A stretch of 64,000 nucleotides of DNA, taken from Seiridium cupressi. Its lineage: Eukaryota > Ascomycota > Sordariomycetes > Amphisphaeriales > Sporocadaceae. The notes under the pieces were generated by a model that had not been told where the DNA came from, did not search any database, and saw only the letters and a program-made list of their open reading frames with translations. Shown piece after piece: positions 13,069 through 26,092 of this stretch. Every line of letters begins with the position of its first letter. The first letter of the stretch is position 1. The stretch spans positions 744,001 through 808,000 of the forward strand of contig JARVKI010000001.1 of assembly GCA_036674765.1 (NCBI GenBank). Reading direction: 5' to 3'. The position numbers were made by a program, and so were the translations under genes.

Positions 13069-16000
13069 TCCCATGCAAGTTGCCAACTTGTCCTGGTCTA
13101 GTGATATGTAGCACCATGTTCCATGTTACAACTTCGACGCCAATGGCGCTGATTAGTATCTAGCCTGCCGGTCCCGCCAAGGCCCAGGGCCCTGCGCCGA
13201 GCCTGCAAGGACCGGCGGCCGACACCCTTGTGAGCTTACGTTGCTCAGCTCATTTTGCAAAACAGTCGTAATTTTGCATGCTGAACTAGTTCGTCTTCGG
13301 TCTTGGTTGGTCCAGATGCCGCTCACAGAACCTTGAATGCTTCTAGAGCCCGAGATTTTCAGCCTTTGCATTCATTCCCTTTGTGGGGAAGCAGGGATTC
13401 CGCCTTTTGGGACAAGTAAACGCTTTTATGTTGACCGTAACAATGACTCCGCATCCAGTCGTCTGGGCTTCATTCGAGTCAACAAGCAGTGCTTAGGTCA
13501 TGTCTATGAGAGAGCGTAAAGAGGGCGATCTATCATTGAGTGTAGACTGTCGCAGGAACTGACTCAAGGCTGTTAGGTTCAAGGGTCGAACCCTCGATCC
13601 TGTCCAGATCCACCACCATTGACAAGGCCATGGTTTTGGTAACTGAGCGAGCATACCGGCACTGCCGGCCAGTCAGTCGGTCCTCTTCCGCTTACCAACA
13701 TTTCTTCTTACCTCCTAATGCAGGCAACCTGGCGTGGCACTGGACCGTAATATGCTTAAAGTGTATCGCGTGTCTGTGTATGCAGGTGCAAACTCTTGTG
13801 GCATGGAAAACCTGGGGAAAGGGATGTTCCTTGCAGCTAGTGCTGCACCATGCTGAGGTAGGTTGTGCTTTCTCCAACAAGTCTAGTCAGCACTTCTGCA
13901 TCATGTGGCTGATTCTGCCAATCCGGCAGCGGCCTTCGTGCTGAGATACGGCGGACCATCCCACCTTGGTAGACGTGGCATAAACCTGGGAAGGTTGCCT
14001 CTCGGTGCGCCATACCGTCGACCCGGCAGATGCTCCCCTCTTCCGGGGTTGTCCTCTATTCTTATTCGTGCGGCTGTCGATGACGGGCTTGGGGTCCAAA
14101 AGCACAGTTCTGACACAGACTGATGTGATAGTGTCCGAAACCTACATTTGCAGCAATGATACGTTCATGCCTTCGTACTCGGAAAGCTCTTGGTGATTTC
14201 GATTTGGTACGCAGAGAATCGCAAAGCTCCGCTCATGACCTTGACTATATTGGCGATGCCTCACAAGGTCACTCCAACCCCTCAGGCAAAGCCCAAACTT
14301 CTAGTAGTAAGAAGAAAGACATTTTCTTCGCTGTTGAGCGTCTTGTGCTGTCTAGTATCTCGAGTGTCAAGGCCCGGATACCAAGCCGTGAAGTTGGAAT
14401 AAGAATCATATCGGCACACACTACACCCCACGCGCTGCCTCCGTGTGCGACCTGGACCTTACATGGTCGTAGATTGTGACGTTACTCGACTCGCGCAGCA
14501 GCAACTGCCCTACAAGACCTTTTCGGAAGTACTGCCTCCACCGTCTGTTACTCTTGTCACACTTGCAAGTCGCAACAGAATTTGGAGAGCTGCCGTCGGT
14601 GTGAGACAACTTGCGGGTACACACTGCTAACTCACCAGTGATATAGGGTTAGCACCCGTGCTATTTTTGATTAGCAACCAGGTACTGACTGGGATGACAG
14701 CATGTCGCTAGCCTACCTATTGCGTAACTCCGGATCAGCCTCATCCATCTAGACTCGACGCCGGCACCCTCTGCAGCCGCTGTCATGTTGGTCAAGAAGA
14801 GACGACCGATCAGGTAGTACATCGTCGGGCCTGCCTACAAATACGTCGCTGTGGCCGAGACTGCGCGACGCATCAACGGGATCGCATCCGGCCCTCTGGG
14901 CTTGAGCCCCCTGGACTCTGCCTGCCAAATTTCGGAGCAGCTATCTCCGTAAGCTGTGAGTAACAGGACCCCTAAAGACGCACGTCTACCTGTGCCAATC
15001 TTCCAAGACTCTTGACGCACAATGTTCTTGCTCTTACATGCCTCAGGTTTGGAGCTGCTGACATCATCCTCCAGACCTGGACATGAAATGCTGCGAGCTG
15101 ACGCGGTTTCGTCGGATCCTGTGTGTATCATGTTCTATTGCCGCCATGCAGGACCTTCCTACACGACAGATGTCAAGCGCCACGGCTGCCGCAACCATCT
15201 TGCTCTTTTGGGACCAGCTTCCCATGCCGACAAGAAGGGTGGACAAAAGAGGCATGGAGATCGTGCCTCGGGAACCCCAGATCAAAGCGTAACAGTCTGA
15301 CACAGGCATCATCTATACTCTTTGCACAGGTCACTCCTACTGGTGGTGCTGATGAACCGCAAGCAAGCCATATGACCAGTACCAGATCTCTATATCGAAC
15401 CAAAGTTAATGACTGCTCTTGAGGACAAGTTCCGAGAGATCTGAAACGAGTCGCATGAGTATTTGACTCTCAATACATTGATATCACACCCATAACAAGC
15501 CCATTGACTTGAGAGAGAGTCCGAGAAGGTACGTACGTACGTACATCCTCCGTCATCAGCATTCATGTAACCGGACGACCATTGTGGCGACACGAAAAGG
15601 ACAATCCTTTCTAGGCCGTTGGGCCGCTTGATCGGTCGCGAAAACCCCGCCTTGTATCATTACCCAACGATGCATAAATTATGCCAACTTTGGCTAACAA
15701 AGGCAACGAAGAATGATAATCACCACCTTGGCCGCTTGGGACATTGAGGCTCTCTTCCATCTGGAGTAATTGGAGCCCTCTGTGGTGAGGTGGTTGCGCG
15801 GTATACTGATTCCCCAAGTGGCCGATGGCCTGCTATCAAGACTATTACACCCATCCACAACAATATTAGCAAGTATGATGATGTCAATGGAATTCTTCAT
15901 CACGTCCAACTTAATACCATAAAGTTGTAAATTGGAGCCTTGTCACTGTGATGATCAATTGGGTATGGGTCAGACTTCACCAGCCAGCGTGTACAATAGA

Positions 16001-16814
16001 TTCGGCTGTGAGTGTCGGATTGTTTATAGCAATCTTCCTGACCATGGCCGTTACGACGGTAGGTGCAGCATAAGGCCCAAAGTCTATGCTAATAGCTTTA
16101 GATGATCGATAGTACGGTAACGACTGAGATACCGTATAGCATAGACCGTAAAAGGAATCCCATTACAAGGTGATCTATCATCTTCAGCTATGTACATGGG
16201 CCTTCTCTCGAATCCCAGAAGAAGATCTGTCCTATCACTCCACACAGCCACACACACACACATATGAGATGACAAACGAAAACAAAAGCTCTTTCAAATA
16301 GGATCGCCAAATGTACATAGTGACGATCGAGTCGATCTTCCCTACTTCGGAGAAGCTATTCTCAAGCCTGCAAACGCCACCCAATGTCTTGAACACCTAA
16401 TATTTGAATAGCATGTCCCCTATGCAAATGACTTGACATCCATGCCTGCCAGAAGATCGCTAAAATGTCCAAAGGATTTAGCGAGAGGGACAACCATGTG
16501 TTGGATAGCCCCCATATCAAAGCAACGAAAGATGCTACAAACCCCCTGGCCTAAGCCCTGCGCCCCAAACGTGGCCCGAATATCGGAACACTATGAAACA
16601 AATGAGTGATGCGTGACAGATATATTTCCTCATTGCTTATGGCTCACCAGCGTCCAAAAAGAACAGCCAAGTTAGAACAGGCGTGATGTCCACAAGTAAC
16701 GTTGGCAAGTAGCCAATTCCTCGCTGTGGCGTTTCATACGCCGAATCAGTCCGCAAAGCTTTGACTGGTCGACTTCCAAACCTAGTCAGCCACACGCAAG
16801 AGCCGATTGTGGTC

Positions 16815-19079
16815 TTAGAAAATGCCCCGGCCACTAGCAAGACGGACAAAGCTGTACGGCACGTTCTGACCAACGAGCTGTCTTAAAGTCTCGACAGTCG
16901 TGAAGGCAGCAACGTCTGCCACGCCGTACGTAGAAAATCCACTCTGCTCGGCGATGATACCTGGGTCCCCCTTTCGTGGCCCATCCGCTAGGTCGAGGAA
17001 CACCTTGCGTGTATTTGTTGAGAGAGCGCTTCTTGTGCCCCCAAACACCCGAAGAAGCATGCCGACAATGTTGCTCTTCTCGGCACCCAGTGCAGAGACG
17101 ATGACAAAGGGGCTCGCCTCGTCTCCTACCATTCGTGCTCTTTGCAGGCTCTCCAAACTGTTGAATGGTTCGATAATCATTCCTCGGGAGAGCGCAGTGG
17201 GCGTCTTGAAGCCCACAGTGTACACTTTATCGACCTGGAGCGCTTTGAGAGCAAAGATCACCGATGCCGCATCGTCTGCGCTTGTTGCCAGCACCAGTGC
17301 GGTGCGACCAAAATAGGCCGAAGGCGCAAGGTCGCGGGTAAGTGCGCCAAGTATACCACGCCAAGTTGCATTGTCGAACACGAGGGTTGCATTCGGGGGC
17401 AGTCCGGCATACGAATGGGGCACTCCTCTGTGGCTAGCCTCGCCATTTCGTGATGGGCTGGATGGGATAGATGCTGGTGCCGACTCAGGGGTAGCATTCG
17501 AGCTCGACCGCACCACGATCGTGTCGATCATGCCAATTGCGCGGGCAGCTTCCGTCAGGATTGGACCAGCGCCGTTCCGAAGTCTTGCGAAAACGGAACT
17601 GTTGTGCATCAAGCTAGAGAAGGATACAGGCGGGCTGAGATAAGCTCCGCCAAACGCTTTCTGATTGCACCATGCTTCAACACACGAGGGACCACGCGCC
17701 TGTCTCTCCACAACGGCGAATTGGTGAGGCAGACCAAGTTCGTTGAAGCACTTCTCATAGAATGGAGCCTGTGGTGTGGCGACGCGGGACGAAGGGGTAG
17801 TAATCCCGTATATGTTCTTCCTTGGCAGCTGACCAAGTAGCGACAGTGCTGAGTTGATCTCGGCAGCACTCATTTGACCTGGAGCGGCTATGATGGGCAG
17901 CAACGGGTGAGTAATGGGCGTGAAAACCTTATTTAATGTCCGAGAGAATTGCCCCGTCTCGCCCATATTCACCAAGGAAAGAGGTGGTGCGTCGCGGTAT
18001 TCGGCTCGAATCTTGGACCGGAAGTATTCGAGCTCGAAGTTCTCGTTGTGTTCGTTAATGAATGCAATCATCTTGACAATGTCGGCATATTTACGCGACT
18101 CGAGGAAGATGGACTGTGCTTGCACCGAGGGCCATTTGAAAGTGAAGGAGAAATCATGGAAGGCAGACATTATACGGCTGCTGCCCCTTTGCTCATACAG
18201 CTTCCGGCGGATCATTTCTGGTAGCCACACCTCGACGTCAATGTACTCGACGCCCCATTGTATCGCGCGATAAAGGTATTCGTAGTACAATTCGGGGTTG
18301 TCCATGGGAAACCGACCATTTTCTTTCGTACAGCGCGTGGTGAAAATCAAAGGCAATTCTGTCCTCTGGCGTAATAACATGAGCTGTTCCCCGACGTAGC
18401 TAAGACTGGGGATTGGTGCAAACGTCCCGTCGCTCAGAGGCTCCTTCAACAGATCAACACGAAGCTCCACGGCGTCGGCACCAACAGTCAGGATGTCTAT
18501 GTTTGGCAAAGCTGCATGGACATCTGGGAACGTGGTCGAAATAAAGTATGTTCTCGTCTTGGCCATTAAAGCTTCGTGGTGGTTGATCTGGCCGAGAACG
18601 AAGGAGGTGAAACGTGACAGATCGCGACGGAAGAAAGGGGATTCCGTGTAGAGGAACTCGTAGTCACACTCGGCCGAAAGGTTCAGATCCGGCGGCATCC
18701 CCAAATTGACGTTATAGGCATTGATGGCGACCACAAGAGCCTTGCTGCGTACCGAGACATCCTCCTTGGCCTTTTCTGCCGCCACCCCAATCACAACATC
18801 CTTATCCGCCGACGACACGCTGCGAAACCCGTCAGCTAGCCGATAAGACTTCCCCAGGACATCAGCGAACACAGAGACGATGTTTTCCTGTCCGTGGCCG
18901 TACACAATGACGACAATCCGTGTGTCGCCCTTCTTTGGTCCGCTGCCGAATTTGACTCCGTTCGTAGCCGGAGATATCGAGCGCCGATCAATACCCATAT
19001 CGATCCCAGCCAGCCCATTCACGCTCAGCGGCCGTACAGGTGTCGGCCCAACGTCTAGCTTTTGAACCGCCGTCGTCAT
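16815..19079 (-). CDS. qutR: Quinate repressor protein (QutR / qa-1S type)
   Basis: One uninterrupted frame of 754 residues, related to the C-terminal three domains of the pentafunctional AROM protein. Residues 1-170 match shikimate kinase but have lost the P-loop: the strand reads [15 protein letters not shown] instead of a GxxGxGKS/T signature. Residues 170-400 resemble type I 3-dehydroquinase and keep AFHDF and DIVKMIAF, where the His and Schiff-base Lys would lie. Residues 400-754 resemble shikimate dehydrogenase, but the substrate motifs are altered ([12 protein letters not shown], and AYLSPPVSF where a Lys is expected). This layout is that of QutR/qa-1S, which binds the activator QutA/qa-1F and blocks quinate-utilisation genes until quinate or shikimate is present. 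It is shorter than the roughly 900-residue repressors I recall, mainly at the N-terminus. No activator, permease or catabolic quinate gene lies in this window. An AROM-derived protein of another role is the alternative. Confidence 0.85.
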   Translation of the reverse strand: MTTAVQKLDVGPTPVRPLSVNGLAGIDMGIDRRSISPATNGVKFGSGPKKGDTRIVVIVYGHGQENIVSVFADVLGKSYRLADGFRSVSSADKDVVIGVAAEKAKEDVSVRSKALVVAINAYNVNLGMPPDLNLSAECDYEFLYTESPFFRRDLSRFTSFVLGQINHHEALMAKTRTYFISTTFPDVHAALPNIDILTVGADAVELRVDLLKEPLSDGTFAPIPSLSYVGEQLMLLRQRTELPLIFTTRCTKENGRFPMDNPELYYEYLYRAIQWGVEYIDVEVWLPEMIRRKLYEQRGSSRIMSAFHDFSFTFKWPSVQAQSIFLESRKYADIVKMIAFINEHNENFELEYFRSKIRAEYRDAPPLSLVNMGETGQFSRTLNKVFTPITHPLLPIIAAPGQMSAAEINSALSLLGQLPRKNIYGITTPSSRVATPQAPFYEKCFNELGLPHQFAVVERQARGPSCVEAWCNQKAFGGAYLSPPVSFSSLMHNSSVFARLRNGAGPILTEAARAIGMIDTIVVRSSSNATPESAPASIPSSPSRNGEASHRGVPHSYAGLPPNATLVFDNATWRGILGALTRDLAPSAYFGRTALVLATSADDAASVIFALKALQVDKVYTVGFKTPTALSRGMIIEPFNSLESLQRARMVGDEASPFVIVSALGAEKSNIVGMLLRVFGGTRSALSTNTRKVFLDLADGPRKGDPGIIAEQSGFSTYGVADVAAFTTVETLRQLVGQNVPYSFVRLASGRGIF

Positions 19080-22000
19080 CTCGCCGTTTTCCCGTTGAGC
19101 GCTTCTGCCAGCCTTGACAATACAACTATCCCAACCTATAGCGTGGTGTTGATGAGAGCAATGGTTTAGGCTGCCGAGGACTCAGGGTCTGCGACATGAA
19201 CTGGTCACAGATATCAGCCCCCAGACACCGTGCAAAGATGATCCAAAGTATAAAGGCAGTGCTGGGGCATGGCAGAACTGCCAAACACCAGAACAGAGTT
19301 GAAGCGTGATATCAAGAGGCACGGGCAGGGCTCTTAAAGGCGTCAGCACAAAGCCGTAGGATGGGACGGCCCAGGCAGTGGCAGACCGTGGAGCTAAGTC
19401 GGGATCTAGGTGTGCGCAGCCAAATATCTCATTGGTGGTGTTTAAGCTTGAATATAGCGCTGTGATACTGTAAGGATCGTGGGGGCAGTGTATATGATCG
19501 GAGAATATCCTTGGAGTGCAAGTCTTCCCCCCCGATGACAATGCTGCAAGTAGTAAGTAGCCTCTGGCAACTGAAGCAGACAGATTAAGGTTGCAACTTG
19601 ATGAAGCCGCGAGATGGCAGGGCTAGAGGTTATCGCGCTAGACCAGCTGTAGGCGAATAAAACACGGCGGAAGAATGTTGCTTCTTGGCCCCAGTCGCTT
19701 GCGACCTGTTTCTGTTAGACGTGGTATAATTCTTCCAGCCACCAGAAGGCAGAGAATTCTCCAGGCCGGGCCTCGGCGTAATGGGGTCTTGGTAACCAGG
19801 TCGATGGGTGAGCCTCACGGGCAGCGAGCCAAGAGGTGACCGGTGAAGGGCCGGGCTGGACGCTCTGTAGCTGTTATGTAACCCACAACCTGGGGAAAGC
19901 TGAGGCAGGAGAGGATCTGCGGTGCAATTGCTCTGCCCCGAGGATAAGAGGTGTTGCTCGAGATGGTCGGGTCAAAGAGATGTCGTGTCTGGGGGGGCAG
20001 GAGGCGCAATCTGCATTTGAGTATCGCAGGTGGACCGGCAAAGGCATTGCTAGAACTCAACTCAGAATCCGGCAAAACGCCCCCAGCATGGATTGAAATG
20101 AAACCAATGGCTGGATATGTGTGAGAGGATGCGGGTTCAGTGGAATCGTCGCCGTGGGGAACGTACCCACAAACGACCCGCCAAGCCTTCAGAGCCACAG
20201 AATTTCCCCGATTCCCAGTTGCAATGTCCACTAGTTTGCATGCTGACAGGGTTCGCTGGCTGGGGCCCCGGTGCCTCCGTCCAGCTGGTTGTTTCTCCCC
20301 CTCCTCTGGCCTGGAGCGCACCAGACAGGCAAGTGAGTGAGTGCTCTCTGCCCCAGCCGTTAATTGCATGCCTGGCATTGTGCCATATCGACACATACTT
20401 GTACCCATCGACGGGCCAGCTTCTGCGCCGCGCTGACCATCCAGCTGGTAGGCGTCGACTATAAGCAGTGCTCCAGTGCATCACGGCCAAACCCAAGTAT
20501 GCAGTAGCAGCCGATCCTCCCTCCCAGCGATCTGGGCTTGCGCGTTCGAAGGCGGATCGTACACAAGCACGGGATCCAATGACGATAGGCGCGATGGGGG
20601 AAATGCTCCCAACGATATTAGGCCGATGTTTTACATGTATACCTAGTATAGCATGGCATTAAGCGGCATCAATAAGGAGCAGACGGCCAACCAGGTCGCT
20701 GCATCTGCCATCAATCTGAGTTTAGAGGGCATGCATCCGAACTCTTGCCCCCAGTCCATCATATATGATGCAGCATTATAGTGGCGTTCGTTGCTCGCAG
20801 TTGCTAATCCCCGTTCCGCGCAATCCAGCTATCACTGTCTGGGGCTCGAATGCTGGAGCCGTTGGGGGAGGCGTCTAACGGTTCAGTAGCCATCAAAAAC
20901 TCTACTGGCCGTGGAGGTGGGAAGTTCAAAACATCAGGCATCCACCCGCGTTAGGTACATTGTAGTAGATTTTGACGCAGGTGCAAGATCTCATGGTGGT
21001 AGCGGCTGCGGAAATAGCAGTGCCCTGTATGCAACACCACATGTAACTTACGCATTTGTATGCTGGAGGAGGGGCTAGAAGAGGCCCATGGGCCATAATC
21101 CAGAAGAGATGCGGGGGAGCTGGGACCCTTGCCTGCGCCGTTTCGTAGTGCAAGTCGCGAGTCGTGAGGTTTTACCGGTCGCTCCTCATTACTGGATCTT
21201 CTGTAGCACAGATTCTCCACGAATCACGGCCGCCCAATCCCGACAACTAGTTTATGCTCGCGGCGACCTTCCCGAACACCCTCGTCCGCCTTGGCAATGC
21301 AGCTCAAGCGACCTTTGCTAGCTCCTTGTATGGATAGATGCGAAGACTCGCGAACATCGTTGTCATCACCGTTGTTCTGATTGATAGGAGAGATAGGCAT
21401 CAAGTGCATACGGGACTCGTCGACGGCCACCACATTCCGCAGACGCTGCCAAGGATCCCGCCCTACTACATTATTCTTGGTCTGGCCGGAAACCATGCAC
21501 AGAAAGTCGTGCCATGATAATGCGATGTACTTGAGGCTCAACCTCCAGGCCGCTTGCAAATCCCTAGGCTATATCATACCTTTCTGGCCTTTGTGTATAC
21601 CTGCGGCATGGCCAAAAGGGGGGCCAAAACAGAGGTGACATCGCCATGATTCGAAAATTGCTGCTTTGCTGCGGCAACCACCAATTTCTAGGACAGGCAT
21701 GATAGGCGATCTCGAGGTCTTGGCCACAAAGCACATGAATGTCTCCGGAACCCTCGACTGCGGCACCAGCCTTCCGGGTTCTTGGCATTGCTACCACCGA
21801 ACAAATGAGAACACCGCTCTTGGGCCTTGTGCCGCGAGATGCAGCAGTCGAGATGTCACGGTCGAAAGGCTTCCACTCGACATGAGAAATGTGACAGGAG
21901 TTAGCCTGGTAAAGGGTGAAGCAGGATCACAAAATGGCCCGCTATACGTCTCTACTAGCCACTCCGAGGATCATGCCGTGATCCTTGGCCTCTGGAATCG

Positions 22001-23456
22001 ATTTGGTAACCTACGAATTTTCTCTTACGGGATGTTATCATACTCTTTAATACCTGCTTCTTACATCGACACCATTACCTTGAAAGCCAGTGCGATGACA
22101 AGGTAGCCACCCCCAAGATTTTTATGGTGCTAAAGAGTTTCGTGTTTAATTACTTCTGCACCTGGTCACAATGTAGCGACATAATTATGCAATAGCGCTG
22201 TATTTGCGATTTTTAAGGGCAGGAGCGGCTTCTTCGCCGGATGGCTTCCGTCTAAGAGTCAGTAAAGCACCAAGCAGAGTGGGTTCTCTGGGCATCGGCG
22301 GAACATCCAGCCGGGCTGCCTGCACTTTTGTGTCCTATTCTACTACTCAAAGATCTGATCGAGATAAAGAAGGCTAGTTGGAACCTTGGCTAGGAATCTT
22401 CCAAGTAGTCTGAAACCCATGCCTTAACATGATCCTCGCTGACTGAAATTGACTTTGAGCCATTTGTATATTGACAAAATTTAAATCAGGTTTGTGTGGT
22501 AGGAAACAGTGTCTTTACGTTGTATATTTAAAAAGCAGCCGGCGCGAAGGAAATGAAGGAAAATAATTGTCGAGTCAAAATCCGCAGGGAGTCCTTAATA
22601 AATATGAACCTGGACGTATAGTCTTGGCATAATAGGTAATCATAAAATAGCATTAAAAAAGAATTGTGTTAGGTATATAATTAAGAAAAGGTGTGTTCAT
22701 AAACCCCTAGGTTCGGACTGATAGTGCCAAGAGTGAGATCTGGAAGACGAACTAACGATATCAATTTTCGTTGCCGCAACAAAGATCCTCCGTTACAGAT
22801 CTGAATGTCGGTACCCAACCAACGGCCACCTCGTGCTACAATGTGGATAAGAACTCGGTCTAGTGAGATTTCTACACCTTTGCCCAGATACGATTGGGGT
22901 ATTTCGCCAGAGGCCTTCGTTTGTGCAACACCGTTCATACTGTCAGTCTCACATAGAGATGGGTGCTGATACGAGAAAGCACCGCGACTTTGACGGAGCT
23001 GGTCCAGGAGGAATTCAACCATGGCTACGTGTTTTCTGATCCGGCCGATTCCGGCATTACGTGATACGTCCATTGGCCTGTATAGCCAAAACTACAAGTC
23101 ATGTACCAAGGAGTAGATTAGCCTTTAGATTAGGAAATCTAGCAACGGCCTTAGCTTCGACGACAGCCCAGAACTATGGGTTTTCCATAGTTGAAACTAA
23201 TCGTCGTGCTTTGGTCCGCCAAGGAATGCCCATCAAAGATGGCTGGCGAACCGTATTGACGAAGAAGAAAATAGGCGTTTCGAAAAGCAATGTCTACCCT
23301 AATCCATTGGCTCATAGACATTGATGAGCGTCCGCAAACTCCTAAAACATACCAAGATGGATATTTAAGAATATAAGTCTATAGTATATTGTATTTCCTT
23401 GCCGAATTACACCCCGAAATGGCCCTGCCCCTTAAAAGATCGGCCTTCGATATACC
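19080..23456. other. Intergenic, becoming AT-rich to the right
   Basis: About 4.4 kb upstream of the quinate repressor. The left half has normal composition, with overlapping frames on both strands that I do not believe. The right half (about 22100-23450) is AT-rich, with runs such as those near 22590-22680. A minus-strand frame at 22681-23073 (130 codons) opens with MDVSRNAGIGRIRKHVAMVE but has no recognisable motif. I see no gene that can be supported. Confidence 0.45.
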
Positions 23457-26092
23457 TCAATTCGAAGCCATCGAAGAGGTATCATCCGGGCAGCACTCGT
23501 GGGTTTCAGCCTCAGCTATCAACTCTTGAAGTCGCTCCTTCACAGCTTGCACGACCTGCTTCGCCTCCGAAACCAACTTGATTTGCTTCTCACGGTGTTC
23601 TATGCAATCTACATCCACTGCAACGCCGTCGGGATATTGGCGCGCCTGTTGTTTGAAGTGGCCAGTCATTTCGTCAATATCATCCTGTATCGATTTCTTG
23701 TGCGCTTCAAACAGGCCTATCTCATTCTGAAGGTTCTTGACCTTCATCGTCGAACATGTATCCAGTAACTCCTGTAGCAGCTTGATCTCTTCATCCTTCT
23801 CACGAATTATCTTCTCGGCCTCTTTGTCGGTAATGGGTCGCTTGTCAGCCGCGGCTATTTTTTCTGCTTGACATCGGCTCAGCTGGTCCTTTAGTTGATC
23901 GATCTTGGTCTGCGTTGCAGTCCTGTGCTGCTGACAGCTCTCGAGGTCCTCCTTTAGCTTTTTAAATTCGTCTTCGTACACCTTGGCCTGCGTTGCAGCT
24001 CCAGTTGCCTTTTCTTCTTGACATTGGCGCAGTCGGTCTTTTAGTTTATCAACCTCGGCCTGGGTGGTGGTCTTGTGTTGCTTCTGACAGTCGTCAAGGT
24101 CCTGCTTTAGTTTCGCGAGCTCCTTTTCGTTTTCCTTCAATTTCTCGTTCACCTCCTCCCTCCGTTGCTCAAATCTGGTCGCAGCTACATGGATAGTCGC
24201 CGTGTCAGCTTCAAGTTTTGCTTTCTTCTGTTTAATCTCCTCCTCCAGGTTATGGATCTTCTTTTTGTAGTCGTCTAAGAGCTCAGCTTCCTTTTGAGTA
24301 ATCTTTCTTTTAAGATCACGAGTCTTGTTTTCAAACTCCTTCTCGAGATCCCTTGACTTGTTGTCAAAATCAGTTTGACTCTTCGCCAACTTCTTGTTCA
24401 TGTCTTGCGATTCTTGGAGCTCATGCTCTAGTCTATCGATCTCAGCACGAAGGCCAACATCCTGCCTTCGTTGCTCAATTTCGAGTTTGAGTTCAGTCTG
24501 TCTCAACGAGTCTTTCAGGGTGGTATTCGTTTTCTTCTGTGCCTTAACTTCGGCGCGTTCTTCCCTGAACTGCCTCTCGAATGCGTTGTACTTGTCCATT
24601 AGGTCATCTCTTCTTTTGTTCGTAACGGCCTCGGAAGCTGCTCTGTCTGCCTCCGCTTTGTCCAACAGCTCTCTAAGCTTCCTGATCTCCTCATTGGCAT
24701 ATTCTTCCACGAGTTTGTCCTTGTCAGTGCCTATTTCGGTAGTTGATATCTGCCCAATGGCTTTCTGGGCCGCCTCGTATCTGTCTTTCAGATCTTTGAC
24801 CTGTCGCTCAAAAGACGCTTTTTCACCCACTTTCTCCACTTTCAGTTTGGCAAGCTCTTCTTGAAGATCTCCAGCCTTTTGCTGGTTATTCTTGTCATCT
24901 TCAGCGTTCTGCTTCTCTAGTTGACTGATTTGATTCTTCAGAGGCTCGACCTGTTCTCTGAGTACAATGTTCTCTGCCTCTAGGTCATCGCAGTCCCTAA
25001 GATTGCTCTTCTTTTCTTTGGAATCTCTATGTTCCTCGGATTCTAGCTTTAACTGATCGAGCTGATCCTGGAGACCCTTGATTGTACTGTTGAGTTTACT
25101 GTTTGTTTCTTTAACAGTGTTGCATTCCTCGGTCTCCAACTTCAATTGGCTCAGCTGGGCTTGGAGTTCGTTGATCCTCTCGTTGTTGTCCTTTGTGCCC
25201 CGTTCGAGGATTTTATTCTTGTTTTTCTCCTTTTCGAGCTTTTGTTCCATTTTTTCCAATTCTTCAACCTGAGTCGTAAGCGCCTGGATGTCGTCATCTA
25301 CACTCCAGTACTTTTCTTTCTCTTTTTGTAATTCTTGTAGTTGATCCTGGAGTGCTTGGATCTGCTCGTTTGCTTTCTCGTACTTTTCCTTCTCTACTTC
25401 TAATTTCTGAATTTGATTCTGAAGTTCTTGAATCTGTTTGCGCGCGTCATCAAAGTCCGCATTTTCTTTGTCCTGCAGTCTTTTGATCTCTTCGTTGGCC
25501 GCATTAATTTTATCATCACGTTCCATACACTCTTTCTCGTGCAACGCGTCCATGCGGACGCGGTCGCGTGCAAAAAACTCGGTGATATCTTCAGACTCCT
25601 TGGCAAGGCGATTGAAATGCTCAATTGGGACCTGGTCTTTGCCTTCGAGATCGATCTTGAGGCCCTCCAGCCAGCCACTGCATTTGATTTGCATTTCCGT
25701 GATGCGCTTTGCTTCTTCCTCACTCGGTGGCTGACCGCTGAGGTCCTCGTAATCCTTCAGCTTTTCATCAATACGCTCCTGAACGCTCTTTGCTCGCTGC
25801 CCTTTCGGGTCCACTACAATACAACACTTTGGGTCAACAGTTTCCTTCTTGGAGCACGCTTGACGATTTACCAATAGCCACTGGCCATTGATGAAGGGTA
25901 GAATGCCTGATTAGGGATGTCTGCTTGCATTGCTTGCAGGAAAGGCCAGAAAAGACACGAAATAACCGAAAGTTTCTCACTGGGAGTCCTCTTTCCATCT
26001 GGCCCAATTGGTCCATACAAGGCATCCAATACTCTTTTATCAGTGGGGTCAAAGTCTGGATCAGGCTGGGCGAATTTCGTAAGAAAAGACAT
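23457..26092 (-). CDS. Long coiled-coil protein of unknown function
   Basis: Two exons, 26092-25981 and 25906-23457, give 853 residues. The intron begins GTGAGA and ends CCTAATCAG. The join turns two frames into one: exon 1 supplies MSFLTKFAQPDPDFDPTDKR and exon 2 continues with ILPFINGQWLLVNRQACSKK. After a non-coiled head of about 170 residues, almost the whole protein (about 170-830) is Glu/Lys/Gln/Asp-rich heptad sequence. It has repeated IQALQDQL and LEKEKEK-type blocks and reads like a myosin-tail, tropomyosin or SMC-arm coil. Paired cysteines occur near both ends (PKCCIVV, HECCPDD). I see no motor, ATPase, membrane segment, signal peptide or zinc finger. Resemblance to known coiled-coil proteins would be compositional only. 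It sits alone in an AT-rich stretch and may be lineage-specific. Structural, scaffolding or recognition roles are all possible. Confidence 0.75.

Larger units (their letters stand above)
7953..16814. other. Long gene-poor region upstream of the zinc-cluster gene
   Basis: Roughly 8.9 kb without a supportable coding gene. Many frames of 60-190 codons are present, but they overlap on opposite strands, lack recognisable motifs and have coding-unlike composition. The region holds homopolymer tracts (C9 at 8411-8419, G14 at 11163-11176, C13 at 13056-13068), a GTAT microsatellite at 12833-12906, four GTAC units at 15529-15544 and a short CA repeat near 16250. It could contain the long leader or promoter of the regulator, non-coding transcripts, or eroded DNA. 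Sequence reading alone does not separate these. Confidence 0.5.

Noticed and set aside
12723..13111. Frames on both strands encoding Tyr-Ile-His-Thr or Tyr-Val-Cys-Met repeats
   Set aside because: They are products of the GTAT microsatellite, not genes.
13565..13680. B-box-like GGTTCGACCC on the minus strand with a GGTATGCTCGCTCAG-like block upstream, suggesting a tRNA
   Set aside because: The T stem, anticodon stem and acceptor stem do not pair, so at best it is a chance match or a very degraded copy.
19815..20408. 197-codon minus-strand frame
   Set aside because: No domain or signal, and it overlaps competing frames on the other strand. The composition does not look coding.
21224..22106. 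Frames on both strands near 21.2-22.1 kb, including a minus-strand stretch LSLKYIALSWHDFLCMVSGQ
   Set aside because: The wording is mildly protein-like, but I found no ATG-led, splice-joined model and no recognisable family.
24394..25877. Several Ser/Leu/Phe-rich plus-strand frames
   Set aside because: They are shadows of the Glu/Lys-rich coiled-coil gene on the minus strand.
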